Positions 1 to 9,259 are shown, numbered from the stretch's first letter. The stretch is DNA of 64,000 bases from Streptomyces toyocaensis (GCF_000725125.1 NZ_JFCB01000005.1:1-64000), one strand, 5' to 3'. Numbers and translations: made by a program. Notes: generated by a model not told the origin, from the sequence alone.

Positions 1-906
1 GGCCGCCGGACGGCCGCCGCGGCGCGTCTCGATCAGGCTCACCGCCCGCTCGGGCAGCCACGCCGACGCCGTACCGCTGTCGTCGGATCCGGAACCGAAC
101 AGGTGCGGGGCGAGCTGGGCCTGGAGGTCGGCGGGGTTGGGCCGGGCCGTGGCCTCCATCTGCATGCAGGCCTCGATGAGCGGACGCAGTTCGTCCGGGA
201 GGCCGTCGAGGTCCGGACCCTCCCGGAGCAGCATGAACACGGTCTCGACGGGGTTGGCGCCGTGGAAGGGCGGGTGGCCGGTGGCGGCGAAGACGAGCAT
301 CGAGCCGAGCGAGAAGACGTCGCTGGCGCCGGTGACGCTGCGCGAGTCCTTGGCCTGCTCCGGGGACATGTAGGCGGGGGTGCCGACGGCGACGTTCGTC
401 ATCGTCAGGCGGGTGTTCGAGACGCCGGAGGCGATACCGAAGTCGATCACCCGGGGGCCGTCCTCGACGACGAGGACGTTGGAGGGCTTGAGGTCGCGGT
501 GGACGAGTCCGGCCCCGTGGATCGACTGGAGCGCCTCCGCGACGCCCGCCGCGAGCCACCGCACCGCCTGGGCCGGGAGGGGCCCGCACTCGTTCACTAT
601 CTCCTCGAGGGAGGGTGCGGGGACGTACGCGGTGGCCAGCCACGGCACGGCGGCGCGCGGATCGGCGTCCACGACGGCCGCCGTGTAGAAGCCGGAGACG
701 GCGCGGGCCGCCTCCACCTCACGCGTGAAGCGGACGCGGAACAGCTGGTCCTCGGCCAGTTCGGTCCTGACCGTCTTGATCGCCACCCGCCGGCCGGACG
801 CCGAGCGCGCGAGATAGACCAGCCCCATGCCGCCGGCTCCCAGCCGTCCCAGCACCTCGAACGGCCCGATACGCCGCGGATCGTGCTGCGTCAGCTGATC
901 CACCAC
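1..906 (-). CDS. afsK: Ser/Thr protein kinase AfsK, N-terminal kinase domain (gene runs off the left window edge)
   Basis: Membrane-associated eukaryotic-type kinase that, in S. coelicolor, autophosphorylates and then phosphorylates AfsR to stimulate antibiotic production; it also affects hyphal branching. The 302 codons present hold a whole kinase domain: glycine loop GRLGAGGMG (residues 20-28), ATP lysine K44, catalytic HRDLKPSN with D138, DFG at 155-157, and activation-loop T168, the autophosphorylation site known for AfsK. The C-terminal WD/PQQ-like propeller is outside the window. The start is the first of two GTG codons, giving MVDQLTQHD, with GGGGAGGT just upstream. The identity is from recalled sequence and is supported by the neighbouring kbpA-like gene. 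Incomplete only because of the window edge. Confidence 0.85.
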   Translation of the reverse strand, partial: MVDQLTQHDPRRIGPFEVLGRLGAGGMGLVYLARSASGRRVAIKTVRTELAEDQLFRVRFTREVEAARAVSGFYTAAVVDADPRAAVPWLATAYVPAPSLEEIVNECGPLPAQAVRWLAAGVAEALQSIHGAGLVHRDLKPSNVLVVEDGPRVIDFGIASGVSNTRLTMTNVAVGTPAYMSPEQAKDSRSVTGASDVFSLGSMLVFAATGHPPFHGANPVETVFMLLREGPDLDGLPDELRPLIEACMQMEATARPNPADLQAQLAPHLFGSGSDDSGTASAWLPERAVSLIETRRGGRPAA

Positions 907-1088
907 TTGCCTGCCACCTCCCCGTACGCGTCGCGCCACCACCTGTGCCCGCGACCGTAGTGCAGCGTCTCACCACCGCCCCGCCGTGGCGGCACGCACC
1001 CCGATTCTTCCTGTCAGGACCCCCGGTGGCGAACCGGCCGACAAATCGGGTGTCCGGGTTGACATATGACATGGCGGGCGGAAACGGC

Positions 1089-1811
1089 TCAGCGGCGCAG
1101 CAGCGCGAAGGACGCCCCCTGATCGTCGGTGACCACGGCAGCCGTGCCGTAGGACGTCTCGAAGGCCGGGACCTGGACCCGGCCCCCGAGCCGGGCCACC
1201 TGCGCCAGGCCGGCCGGCAGGTCCTCCGCGGCGAAGTGGACGAGGAAGTGCGGCGGCATCTCGGCGGCGAAGACGTCGGTGACCGGCGAGCGGCCGAAGT
1301 CCGGGTCGGCGTCCGGACCGAACAGGGCGTCGCGGAAGAGGTCGCCGTAGAAGGTGTTCGCGGTCTCGGTGTCCCGCGTGTACAGCTGCACCCAGGCGAA
1401 GGTGCCCGGCTCGTGGCGGCGGCCGAAGCCGGGGGTCCGCGCTCCCTGCCAGAGGGCGAACACGGCCCCCTCCGGGTCGGTGACGAGCGCCGTGGAGCCC
1501 AGGTCGCCGAAGGGCAGCGGCGGGGAGACGACCTGGCCGCCGCCCGCGCGGATCCGCGCGCACAGCGCCCCGGCGTCCGGGGTGGCGAAGGACACCGTCC
1601 ACACGGTCGGCAGCCGGCCGTCCGGCTTGTGGGCGAGGGAGGCCACGGGCGCCCCGTCCTTCAGCGCCCGGACGGTCCCCTGGGGCTGGTCCTCGAAGGT
1701 CCAGCCGAAGAGCTCACCGTAGAACCGCTTGCCCGCCGCCACGTCGGGGAGCTGCGCGTCCACCCAGCACGGCGTGCCCTCCGTGTATTCCGATGCCCTG
1801 TTTTCGGCCAT
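1089..1811 (-). CDS. kbpA: Two-domain VOC (glyoxalase/bleomycin resistance fold) protein, probable KbpA
   Basis: 240 residues made of two tandem VOC modules: the first begins near TPCWVDAQLPDVAAGKRFYG (about residues 14-33) and the second near WVQLYTRDTETANTFYG (about 135-150), each followed by the FYGxLFG signature. It lies directly upstream of afsK on the same strand, 182 bp away. In S. coelicolor the gene in this place encodes KbpA, which binds unphosphorylated AfsK and inhibits its autophosphorylation. Position and approximate size fit (KbpA is recorded as slightly longer). The VOC fold is direct from sequence; the KbpA role is inferred from synteny. Any enzymatic activity is unknown. Confidence 0.7.
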   Translation of the reverse strand: MAENRASEYTEGTPCWVDAQLPDVAAGKRFYGELFGWTFEDQPQGTVRALKDGAPVASLAHKPDGRLPTVWTVSFATPDAGALCARIRAGGGQVVSPPLPFGDLGSTALVTDPEGAVFALWQGARTPGFGRRHEPGTFAWVQLYTRDTETANTFYGDLFRDALFGPDADPDFGRSPVTDVFAAEMPPHFLVHFAAEDLPAGLAQVARLGGRVQVPAFETSYGTAAVVTDDQGASFALLRR

Positions 1812-1933
1812 GCCGCCAAACTAGCGGCGCGGCCCGCACCGCGCAGACCAGGCACACCAGTGTGCGGGCAGCCGAGCACCCCATTTGCAGTCGGCCGAAT
1901 CGCGCTCGTATCACCCGTCGGTAAGCTGACGGC

Positions 1934-2581
1934 ATGACAGGACAAGTGCGTACCGTCGACGGCCGCGTGGCCGGCCGGCGTGGGCAGGCGACCCGGCAGA
2001 AGCTGCTCGACTGCCTCAGCGAGATGCTCAGCTCCTCGCCCTACCGGGACGTCAAAGTCATCGACGTCGCCCGCCGCGCGGGGACTTCTCCGGCCACCTT
2101 CTACCAGTACTTCCCGGACGTCGAGGGCGCGGTCCTGGAGCTGGCCGAGGAAATGGCTTCCGAGAGCGGCGGGTTGACCGCGCTGGTGGAGGGCCGTTCC
2201 TGGGCGGGGCGGGCCGGCTGGCAGACGGCTCAGGAACTCGTCGACGGTTTCCTGGAGTTCTGGCGGCAGCACGACGCGATCCTGCGGGTCGTGGACCTCG
2301 GCGCCGCCGAGGGCGACAAGCGCTTCTACAAGATCCGCATGAAGGTCCTGAACTCGGTCAACACCTCGCTGGCGGCCTCCGTCGCCGAGCTGCAGTCCAA
2401 GGGGCGGATCGACAAGGACGTGAACCCCGGTGCGATCGCGGGCTCCCTGGTCGCCATGCTCGCGGCCGCGGCCTCGCACCAGAAAGGTTTCTCCTCCTGG
2501 GGCGTGAAGCAGGCGGAGCTCAAACCCAACCTGGCTCTGCTGGTGCACCTGGGGGTCACCGGCAGGAAGCCGACGAAGTAG
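1934..2581 (+). CDS. TetR family transcriptional regulator
   Basis: 215 residues. The N-terminal helix-turn-helix spans roughly residues 20-66 and ends in the typical SPATFYQYFPD recognition-helix pattern; the C-terminal ligand domain is helical and not assignable. The gene is divergent from kbpA with 122 bp between them. There is no Shine-Dalgarno sequence: TAAGCT at 1922-1927 sits exactly 6 nt before the ATG, so a leaderless transcript is likely. Target and ligand are unknown; autoregulation or control of kbpA/afsK is possible from the arrangement but not shown. Confidence 0.85.
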   Translation: MTGQVRTVDGRVAGRRGQATRQKLLDCLSEMLSSSPYRDVKVIDVARRAGTSPATFYQYFPDVEGAVLELAEEMASESGGLTALVEGRSWAGRAGWQTAQELVDGFLEFWRQHDAILRVVDLGAAEGDKRFYKIRMKVLNSVNTSLAASVAELQSKGRIDKDVNPGAIAGSLVAMLAAAASHQKGFSSWGVKQAELKPNLALLVHLGVTGRKPTK

Positions 2582-2810
2582 CCGCCCGGCGGCACCCCCC
2601 TCTCCCACGCGATCTCCACGTCCTGTCAGCCAGGCGGCGGGCCACTCCGGTGGACCGCCGCCTGTCGCGTGGTGCGGGGCGGTACCCGAGGGTGGACAGC
2701 GCGGAGGACACACCGGCGCGCGGTCGGCGCCGTACCCCTTCGAGTCCGTCCCCACGCCGGAATGCCCCGGCCGTGGGCACCCGACGCAGCAGCCGCAGGA
2801 GGACACCGAC

Positions 2811-3236
2811 ATGGCCCTGACCCGCGCGGAGCGTGAACAGTTCCTGGCCGAGCCGCACGTCGCCGCACTCTCGGTCGACGCCGAGGACGGCCGTGCCCCG
2901 CTCACCGTGCCGATCTGGTACCAGTACGCGCCCGGCGGCGACCTGTGGATCATGACCGGTCTCGACTCGCGCAAGAACCGGCTGATCGGGGCGGCGGGGC
3001 GGTTCTCGCTCATGGTGGACCGCGTCGAGCCCACCATCCGCTACGTCTCCGTCGAGGGCCCGGTCGTCGGCACCGCCCCCGCCACGATCGAGCTGCTGCG
3101 GGAGATCTCCGCCCGCTACCTCCCGGCCGGCAAGGTCGAGGGATACGTCGACTTCGCCTGGAAGGCCCACGGTGAGCAGGTCGTCGTGCGGATGCGGCCC
3201 GAACGGTGGGTCTCCTCCGACCTCGGGTCGGTCTGA
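2811..3236 (+). CDS. Pyridoxamine 5'-phosphate oxidase-like split-barrel flavoprotein
   Basis: 141 residues, the normal length for the small PPOX-like family that binds FMN or F420. The sequence runs from an N-terminal helix (TRAEREQFLAEPHVAALSV) through PLTVPIWYQY and the barrel strand TGLDSRKNRLI, typical of stand-alone flavin/F420 reductases. AGGAGG at about 2797 gives a good ribosome site for the ATG. A second PPOX-type gene follows 27 bp downstream, so the two may be co-transcribed, though that gene also shows its own -10-like box. Substrate unknown. Confidence 0.8.
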   Translation: MALTRAEREQFLAEPHVAALSVDAEDGRAPLTVPIWYQYAPGGDLWIMTGLDSRKNRLIGAAGRFSLMVDRVEPTIRYVSVEGPVVGTAPATIELLREISARYLPAGKVEGYVDFAWKAHGEQVVVRMRPERWVSSDLGSV

Positions 3237-3263
3237 GCGGGCCGGACACCCGACAATCGGGGC

Positions 3264-3929
3264 ATGGAACCCGATATGCACGAGCTGCTGCGGTCCCTGC
3301 GGGTGTGGGACCCGGCGGTCACCGACCTGCGACCGCTCGACCCGGACGCCGCACCCGACGGGCCACTGCCGCTGTTCACGCGGTGGCTGGCGGAGGCGGC
3401 GGCGGCCGGACAGGCCGAGCCGCACTCCATGTCGCTGGCCACGGCGGACGCCGAGGGCCTGCCGGACGTGCGGATCGTGACGCTGCACGGCGCGGACGAC
3501 GACGGCTGGTCCTTCGCCACCCATGCGCACAGCCGCAAGGGCGGCCAGCTCGCCGGCCGCCCGTATGCCGCGCTCGCCTTCTACTGGCCCGTGCTGGGCC
3601 GCCAGGTACGGGTGCGCGGGCCCGTCGGGACCGCGACGGCCGAGGAGGCGCAGGCGGATCTGCACGCCCGTTCCACGGGGGCGCTGGCCGCCGCCCTGAC
3701 CGGCAGGCAGAGCGAGGTCCTCGGCTCGGTGGAGGAGCTGACCCGGGCCTCGGACGGCGCCTGGGAGCGGGCGCGGCGGGAGCCGGGGACGCCGGTGCCG
3801 TCCTGGACGCTGTACCGCCTGCGGCCGGACGAGGTGGAGTTCTTCCAGGGCGACGACCGGCGGCGGCACGTACGGCTGCGCTACCGGCGGGCCGACGGCG
3901 GGTGGGTCAGGGAGTTGCTGTGGCCGTAG
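3264..3929 (+). CDS. PdxH-like pyridoxal 5'-phosphate synthase / pyridoxamine oxidase family protein
   Basis: 221 residues with PdxH layout: FMN-binding split barrel (SLATADAEGLPDVRIVTL, about residues 54-71; THAHSRKGGQLAGRP, about 88-102; RQVRVRGPVG, about 113-122) and a C-terminal dimerisation region ending VEFFQGDDRRRHVRLRY. It is clearly a paralogue of the PdxH at 31858, but the C-terminal substrate motif is FFQGDDRRRH instead of [12 protein letters not shown], so vitamin B6 oxidation is not assured. GACAAT at 3252-3257, 6 nt before the ATG, suggests a leaderless start. Its 3' end overlaps the convergent acetyltransferase gene by 23 bp. Confidence 0.75.
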   Translation: MEPDMHELLRSLRVWDPAVTDLRPLDPDAAPDGPLPLFTRWLAEAAAAGQAEPHSMSLATADAEGLPDVRIVTLHGADDDGWSFATHAHSRKGGQLAGRPYAALAFYWPVLGRQVRVRGPVGTATAEEAQADLHARSTGALAAALTGRQSEVLGSVEELTRASDGAWERARREPGTPVPSWTLYRLRPDEVEFFQGDDRRRHVRLRYRRADGGWVRELLWP

Positions 3930-4542
3930 CCGCCGGAGGGCCCGGTGCGGGGTCGGTGGCGAGACGGGCGTGCAGGTGGGCGTCGCGGAAGGCGTCGTGC
4001 CGGTCCGCCGCGAAGACCGCCCCGCGCATCGTCCCCTCGTAGCGGAACCCGCACCGCTCGGCGACCCGGCAGGACGCCTCGTGTCCCACGGCGTGGTCCA
4101 GCTCCAGCCGGTGCAGGCCGAGTTCGGTGAACGCCCAGTGCGCGGCGAGCAGCAGCGCGCGGGTGGCCACGCCCCGGCCGCGGGCCTCGGGGAGCACCCA
4201 GTAGCCGACGCGGCCGACGCGCAGCACGGGACGGATCTCGTTGACGGCGATGTGGCCGAGCACCGTACCGGTGTCCGCGTCCGCGATCCGGAAGGAGGCG
4301 GCACCGCCGTCCGCGGCCTGCTCCGCCCGGACGCGCAGTGTCTCCCGGGCCCCGGCCCGGTCGGCGACCGGCCGGAGCGGGGTGTTCCAGCGCCGGAACT
4401 CCGGGTCCGTGGTGCCGCGCAGCCACACGTCGACGTCGGCGGGCGACGCCGGGTCCCAGGGGCCCAGGTGCAGGCCGTGGCCGTCGAGTTCGGGCCGCGG
4501 GTGGAATCGGGTGCGCTTGCGTGCGGAGGCCATGGGTTCCAT
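3907..4542 (-). CDS. GNAT family N-acetyltransferase (RimJ/RimL-like)
   Basis: 211 residues. The GNAT fold is visible from LGPWDPASPADVDVW through the acetyl-CoA pyrophosphate loop PEARGRGVATRALLL (about residues 138-152), followed by HRLELDHAVGHEASCRVAERCGF, the usual RimJ-like C-terminal motif. Likely transfers acetyl to an N-terminus or small amine; substrate not deducible. ATG at 4542 is used here; the second methionine (4533) is also possible. Convergent with, and overlapping by 23 bp, the upstream PdxH-like gene. Confidence 0.85.
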   Translation of the reverse strand: MEPMASARKRTRFHPRPELDGHGLHLGPWDPASPADVDVWLRGTTDPEFRRWNTPLRPVADRAGARETLRVRAEQAADGGAASFRIADADTGTVLGHIAVNEIRPVLRVGRVGYWVLPEARGRGVATRALLLAAHWAFTELGLHRLELDHAVGHEASCRVAERCGFRYEGTMRGAVFAADRHDAFRDAHLHARLATDPAPGPPAATATATP

Positions 4543-4640
4543 TCAAACCCGGGGAACCGGTGGAGCGATGTGATCGATCCGCAACCAATTCCGGTCTTGA
4601 CCGAGACCCATCAAGCAGGTGCGGGATTACGCTCGCGCTC

Positions 4641-5840
4641 ATGACCGACTCCTCCCCCACCGCGCGGCCCTCCGCGCCCAACCCGGCGGACCGCCCCGTC
4701 TACGTCGTCGGCGGCGGACCGGGCGGACTCTCCGTCGCGTACGCCCTGCGTGCCCGGGGGATACGGGCCGTCGTCCTGGAGCGGTCCGACCACGTGGGCG
4801 ACTCCTGGCGGCGCCACTACGACCGGCTGCGCCTGCACACCACCCGGCGGCTGTCCGCCCTGCCGGGGCTGCCGATGCCGCGCCGGTTCGGGCGGTGGCC
4901 GGCCCGGGACGACGTGGTCCGGTACCTGGAGAAGTACGCCGAGCACCACCGTCTGGAGATCGTCACCGGTGTCGAGGTCTCCCGGATCGAACGCACCCCC
5001 GACGGCACGGGCTGGGTGCTGCACGCCACCGGCGGCCGCGAGCTGACGGGGGCGGCGGTCGTCGTCGCCACGGGCTGCAACCACACCCCGCGCGTCCCCG
5101 ACTGGCCCGGGCGGGACACCTACACGGGCGAGTTCCTGCACGCCCGCGCGTACCGCGACCCGAAGCCCTACGCCGGCCGGGACGTGCTCGTCGTGGGCGT
5201 CGGCAACACGGGCGCCGAGATCGCCGTGGACCTGATGGAGGGGGGCGCCTCCCGGGTGCGGCTGGCGGTGCGCACCCCGCCCCACATCGTGCGCCGCTCG
5301 ACCGCGGGCTGGCCCGCGCAGTACTCGGGCGTCCTGGTCCGCCGGCTGCCGGTCGGCCTCGTCGACCGGCTGTGCCGCGTCCAGGCCCGGCTGGCCCTGC
5401 CCGACCTGTCCGACCGGGGCCTGCCCCGCCCCGCGTCCGGTCTGTACAGCCGGGTGCGTCAGGGCGCCATCCCCGTGCAGGACGTCGGCCTGATCGACGC
5501 CGTGCGCGAGGGGAGGGTGGAGATCGTGGCGGCGGTGGAGGGGTTCGAGGAGGACCGGGTCGTCCTGGCCGACGGGGACCGCATCGCCCCGGACGCGGTC
5601 ATCGCGGCCACCGGGTACGCGCGGGGCCTGGAGACGCTGGTCGGTGACCTCGGCGTGCTGGACGACCACGGCAGACCCGTGGTCCACGGCCCCCGCACCG
5701 CGCCGGGCGCCCCCGGCCTGCACTTCACCGGCTACACCAACCCGATCAGCGGCACCCTCCGCGAACTGGCCCTGGACGCGCCGCGCATAGCGAAGGCGGT
5801 CTCCCGCACGACGAGGGCATCCCGCCTCCCCACCGGGTAG
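4641..5840 (+). CDS. FAD/NAD(P)-binding flavin monooxygenase-like protein
   Basis: 399 residues with two Rossmann motifs: the FAD site YVVGGGPGGLSVAYALRARG near residues 20-39 and the NAD(P)H site VVGVGNTGAEIAVDL near 180-195, plus the distal ATGYARG typical of YUCCA/Trk-type flavin monooxygenases. It probably hydroxylates or oxygenates a small organic substrate using NADPH and O2. TACGCT at 4628-4633 lies 7 nt before the ATG and no Shine-Dalgarno sequence is seen, so a leaderless mRNA is likely; an in-frame open frame continues upstream but lacks start signals. Divergent from the acetyltransferase gene. Confidence 0.85.
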   Translation: MTDSSPTARPSAPNPADRPVYVVGGGPGGLSVAYALRARGIRAVVLERSDHVGDSWRRHYDRLRLHTTRRLSALPGLPMPRRFGRWPARDDVVRYLEKYAEHHRLEIVTGVEVSRIERTPDGTGWVLHATGGRELTGAAVVVATGCNHTPRVPDWPGRDTYTGEFLHARAYRDPKPYAGRDVLVVGVGNTGAEIAVDLMEGGASRVRLAVRTPPHIVRRSTAGWPAQYSGVLVRRLPVGLVDRLCRVQARLALPDLSDRGLPRPASGLYSRVRQGAIPVQDVGLIDAVREGRVEIVAAVEGFEEDRVVLADGDRIAPDAVIAATGYARGLETLVGDLGVLDDHGRPVVHGPRTAPGAPGLHFTGYTNPISGTLRELALDAPRIAKAVSRTTRASRLPTG

Positions 5841-5883
5841 CCCGCAGACCCGGCTGCGGGCAGTCGTGCCGCTGGGGCGGCAC
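5841..5883. terminator. Tandem hairpins between convergent genes
   Basis: Immediately after the TAG stop two hairpins follow one another: CCCGCAG/CTGCGGG (5841-5847 and 5854-5860) and GTGCCGC/GCGGCAC (5866-5872 and 5877-5883). There is no T tract, which is usual in Streptomyces. It can serve the monooxygenase gene and, in the reverse sense, the MFS gene. Confidence 0.6.
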
Positions 5884-5954
5884 GGGTGGGCGCAGCGGCA
5901 CCCCGCAGGCGCCGGGTTGCGCCACGCCCCCGGCCCGGCCCCGTGCAGGGGACC

Positions 5955-7268
5955 TCACGCAACCGCCGCCACCGTGGCGGCCGGGCGCCGGATCACCAGC
6001 GCCATCAGCGCCGCCGCCGCGCACAGCGCCCCCGACGCGATCCAGACCACGTCGTACGACCCGAACGCGTCCCGGGCCACGCCCCCCACGAAGGCGACGA
6101 CAGCCGCCCCCACCTGGTGGGAGGCGAGCACCCACCCGAACACGATCGGGCTGTCGTCCCCGTAGTGCTCGCGGCACAGCGCCAGCGTCGGCGGCACCGT
6201 GGCCACCCAGTCGAGCCCGTAGAACACGATGAAGAAGATCATCGGCGGATGCACGCCCGGCGCCAGCAGCATCGGCAGGAACAGCAGCGACACCCCGCGC
6301 AGCGCGTAGTACACGGCGAGCAGCCGCCGCGAGTCGAACCGGTCGGTGAACCACCCGGACGCCACCGTCCCGACGACGTCGAACACCCCGATGACGGCCA
6401 GCAGCGACGCCGCGGTCGTGATCGGCATGCCGTGGTCGTGGGAGGCCGGCACGAAGTGCGTCTGGATCAGCCCGTTCGTCGAGGCGCCGCAGATCGCGAA
6501 CGTACCGGCGAGCAGCCAGAAGGGCCCGGTCCGTACCGCCGAGAACAGCACGGTCACCGCCCGCCGGGCCGCCCCCGGCACGGGCGCGGGCTTGGGCACG
6601 AACTCCTTCGCCCCGTAGGGCTTCTGCCCCACGTCGGCCGGGTGGTCGCGCAGCAGCAGCCAGACGAACGGCACCACCGCGAGGGCGGCGAGCGCCACCG
6701 TGACGGCGGCCGGCCGCCAGTCGTACCGGTCGACGATCCAGGACAGCACGGGCAGGAAGATCAGCTGCCCCGAGGCGGACGCGGCGGTGAGGATGCCGCT
6801 GACCAGGCCCCGGCGCTCGGTGAACCAGCGGTTGGTGACGGTCGCGGCGAAGGCCAGCGCCATGGAGCCGGAACCGAGGCCGACGAGCAGACCCCAGCAC
6901 AGCATCAGCTGCCAGGCCGCGGTCATCCAGACCGTCAGTCCCGAGCCGAGCGCGATCACGGTGAGGGCGACCGCGACCACACGGCGGATGCCGTAGCGGT
7001 CCATCAGTGCCGCCGCGAACGGCGCGGTGAGGCCGTACAGCGCGAGGTTCACGGAGACCGCGGCGCCGATGGTCCCGCGCGACCAGCCGTACTCGTCGTG
7101 CAGCGGGTCGATGAACAGGCCCGGCACGGAACGGAACGCGGCGGCGCCGATGATCGTCACGAAGGTGACGGCGGCGACGAACCACGCCCGGTGGACGCGG
7201 GTGCGGGCGGGTCCGCGGCCGCCCGCGGGCCGCTCCACGACGGCGGCTGTCTCGCTTGTCTGGGTCAC
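5955..7268 (-). CDS. MFS transporter, oxalate/formate or monocarboxylate-porter type
   Basis: 437 residues with about 12 hydrophobic helices and the family loop motif ALMDRYGIRRV between helices 2 and 3, repeated as GWFTDRFDSRR after helix 8. N-terminal FRSVPGLFIDPLHDEYGWSRGTIG is typical of MFS monocarboxylate-like carriers. A GTG start at 7268 is chosen because an upstream ATG is out of frame and closes after two codons. The gene is divergent, with 72 bp between, from the GlxA/AraC regulator at 7341, which is the natural candidate to control it. Substrate and direction of transport are not deducible. Confidence 0.85.
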   Translation of the reverse strand: MTQTSETAAVVERPAGGRGPARTRVHRAWFVAAVTFVTIIGAAAFRSVPGLFIDPLHDEYGWSRGTIGAAVSVNLALYGLTAPFAAALMDRYGIRRVVAVALTVIALGSGLTVWMTAAWQLMLCWGLLVGLGSGSMALAFAATVTNRWFTERRGLVSGILTAASASGQLIFLPVLSWIVDRYDWRPAAVTVALAALAVVPFVWLLLRDHPADVGQKPYGAKEFVPKPAPVPGAARRAVTVLFSAVRTGPFWLLAGTFAICGASTNGLIQTHFVPASHDHGMPITTAASLLAVIGVFDVVGTVASGWFTDRFDSRRLLAVYYALRGVSLLFLPMLLAPGVHPPMIFFIVFYGLDWVATVPPTLALCREHYGDDSPIVFGWVLASHQVGAAVVAFVGGVARDAFGSYDVVWIASGALCAAAALMALVIRRPAATVAAVA

Positions 7269-7340
7269 GCCATAGAGCTTCCGGGGGCGGGTACCTCCGC
7301 ATCCAGTGGCCCGGAGGACAGCATTCGTTAGGATCGGGCC

Positions 7341-8387
7341 ATGGATCCGGCCACCCTTGCGCACCCGTCCACCGACGTCCGCCGCCACCGGGTCGTCGTG
7401 CTCGCCCTCGACGGGCTGCTGCCCTTCGAGATGGGCATCCCGCACCGCATCTTCGGCAGCCCGCGCGACGGGCGGGGACGGCGGCTGTACGAGGTCGTCA
7501 CCTGCTCCGTCCGGCCGCCCGGGCCGGTCGAGACCGATGCCGACTTCGCGATCCACGTCGCCCACGGCCCCGGGGCCCTGGCCACCGCGGACACGGTGAT
7601 CATCCCGGCCTCCTACGAACTCGGCCCGGTCTACGAGCACGGTGAGCTGACCGGCGAACTGGCGGCCGCACTCGCCCTGATCCGGCCCGGCACCCGCATC
7701 GCGTCCATCTGCACCGGCGTCTACGTCCTCGCCGCCGCGGGGCATCTCGACGGGCGCCGCGCGACCACGCACTGGGCGGACGCCGAGCGGCTCCAGCGGC
7801 TCTTCCCGCGGGTCGAGGTCGACCCCGACGTGCTGTTCATCGACGACGGCGACATCCTGACCTCGGCGGGTGTCGCGGCCGGCATCGACCTGTGCCTGCA
7901 CATGGTGCGGCGCGACCACGGGGCCGCCGTGGCCAACGACGTGGCCCGGCGCACGGTCGTACCGCCGCACCGCGACGGCGGCCAGGCCCAGTACATCCAG
8001 CGGCCGGTGCCCGACCCGCAGCAGGCGTCCACGAGCGGCGCCCGCGCGTGGGCCCTGAGCAGGCTGCACGCGCCCCTCCAGCTGCGGGACATGGCCGCGC
8101 GGGAGGCGATGTCGGTACGCACCTTCACCCGCCGCTTCCGGGAGGAGGTCGGCATCAGCCCGGGGCAGTGGCTGACCCAGCAGCGGGTGGAGCGGGCCCG
8201 GCATCTGCTGGAGTCCACCGATCTGTCCGTGGACCAGGTGGCGCGGGACGCCGGTTTCGGCACGGCGCAGTCGATGCGGCAGCACCTCCAGGCCGCACTG
8301 GGGGTCACGCCGACGGCGTACCGGCGCACCTTCCGGGCGGCCGGCGGACGGCAGGACGCACCGGTCGCCGCGTCGGCCGTGAGATGA
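7341..8387 (+). CDS. GlxA-type AraC family regulator (DJ-1/PfpI sensor domain plus HTH)
   Basis: 348 residues. Residues about 12-185 form a DJ-1/PfpI amidotransferase-like domain with the nucleophile-elbow-like ASICTGVYVLAAAG; residues about 235-335 form the double helix-turn-helix AraC domain (SVRTFTRRFREEVGISPGQWL and TAQSMRQHLQAALGVTPTAYR). Such proteins sense small amines or related metabolites and usually activate divergent genes, here the MFS carrier. TAGGAT at 7329-7334 is 6 nt before the ATG without a Shine-Dalgarno sequence, predicting leaderless translation. Confidence 0.9.
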   Translation: MDPATLAHPSTDVRRHRVVVLALDGLLPFEMGIPHRIFGSPRDGRGRRLYEVVTCSVRPPGPVETDADFAIHVAHGPGALATADTVIIPASYELGPVYEHGELTGELAAALALIRPGTRIASICTGVYVLAAAGHLDGRRATTHWADAERLQRLFPRVEVDPDVLFIDDGDILTSAGVAAGIDLCLHMVRRDHGAAVANDVARRTVVPPHRDGGQAQYIQRPVPDPQQASTSGARAWALSRLHAPLQLRDMAAREAMSVRTFTRRFREEVGISPGQWLTQQRVERARHLLESTDLSVDQVARDAGFGTAQSMRQHLQAALGVTPTAYRRTFRAAGGRQDAPVAASAVR

Positions 8388-8393
8388 GCGGAA

Positions 8394-8418
8394 GACTGTC
8401 CACAGCCTGTGGACAGTC
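8394..8418. terminator. Perfect 12-bp inverted repeat with two DnaA-box-like arms
   Basis: Arms 8394-8405 (GACTGTCCACAG) and 8407-8418 (CTGTGGACAGTC) are perfectly complementary around one base, 7 nt after the GlxA stop codon. As RNA this is a possible terminator stem. As DNA each arm contains CTGTCCACA, one base from the Streptomyces DnaA box TTGTCCACA, in opposing orientation. Both readings are inference. Confidence 0.5.
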
Positions 8419-8779
8419 GAGGCACTCCTGCCGTCGGCGGCGGCGCGGCGCTGTGCGCCCCGAGCACGGCAGCGCCGCACCGCTCTTCGGCTCGGCGCTC
8501 CCGCCCGCTTCCCCTCGGCCCTGGAGGATCCGACGCCGAATCACGACCCACACTCGTCGAGGGCTCCCGTCGTCGGGCCCTCGCCGTCCCCTCGCGGCGA
8601 ATCGCTGACGAACAGCGTGATCACACCGTCACGGCGCGTCAACACCGGTTCGGGTGAGGCGGTGGGGTATGCGGCATATGCCCTGTTCGTGCACACCGCG
8701 CACGGAAGCACACCCGGCGCACCGGTTCACACGCCGCCCCGTGCGGCCGGCCCACCGTGCACCCGTGCCCCGTGTGTTC
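8419..8779. other. Intergenic region between convergent genes, no gene seen
   Basis: About 360 bp between the 3' ends of the GlxA regulator and the RsbW-like gene. It has short open frames in several phases, none with a ribosome site and family-like sequence. A 10-bp palindrome GGCATATGCC lies at 8673-8682. The base composition is slightly less GC-rich than the flanking genes. Confidence 0.5.
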
Positions 8780-9259
8780 TCACACGGCTTCGTACGCCAG
8801 CCCGTCGTAGGCAGCGGCGCCCCCGCCGCAGACCGGAGCGGCCTCGGACTCCCCCGCGCAGCGGTCCAGTTCGCACCAGATGCGCTTGCCGGCAGCCTCG
8901 GCGCTCCAGCCCCAGCGGTCGGCCAGGCCGTCCACGAGGGCGAGCCCGCGCCCGCCGGTCGACTCGCCGTCCACACAGCGGGGCACCGGCGCCCGGTCGC
9001 TGCGGTCGGCCACCTCCAGGCGGACGATGGCATCCTCGGCCGCCCCCGCGCCCGGCAGGGACAGCCGCAGCACGGCGGGACGGCCGGTGTGCACCACGGC
9101 GTTGGTGACGAGCTCCGAGACGAGCAGGATCAGCGTCTCGGCCAGGGGTTCGTCGACTCCTATGCCGGCCCCTGCCAGGCGTGAGCGGGCCCACCGCCGG
9201 GCCCGTCCCACCTCAGCGGGGTCGGGCCGGATCTCCAGCTGCACTTGAAGCACCTGCAC
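8780..9259 (-). CDS. RsbW/SpoIIAB-like ATP-binding anti-sigma regulatory protein
   Basis: 159 residues, one HATPase_c domain. N-box LVSELVTNAVVHTG (about residues 46-59) and G-box STGGRGLALVDGLADRWGW (about 100-118) identify a serine-kinase-type ATPase of the RsbW superfamily; no sensor domain is fused. Streptomyces has dozens of these, many acting in partner-switching with STAS proteins; a STAS protein is encoded 1.5 kb away at 10410. Partner and target are unknown. Start ATG at 9259. Confidence 0.85.
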   Translation of the reverse strand: MQVLQVQLEIRPDPAEVGRARRWARSRLAGAGIGVDEPLAETLILLVSELVTNAVVHTGRPAVLRLSLPGAGAAEDAIVRLEVADRSDRAPVPRCVDGESTGGRGLALVDGLADRWGWSAEAAGKRIWCELDRCAGESEAAPVCGGGAAAYDGLAYEAV

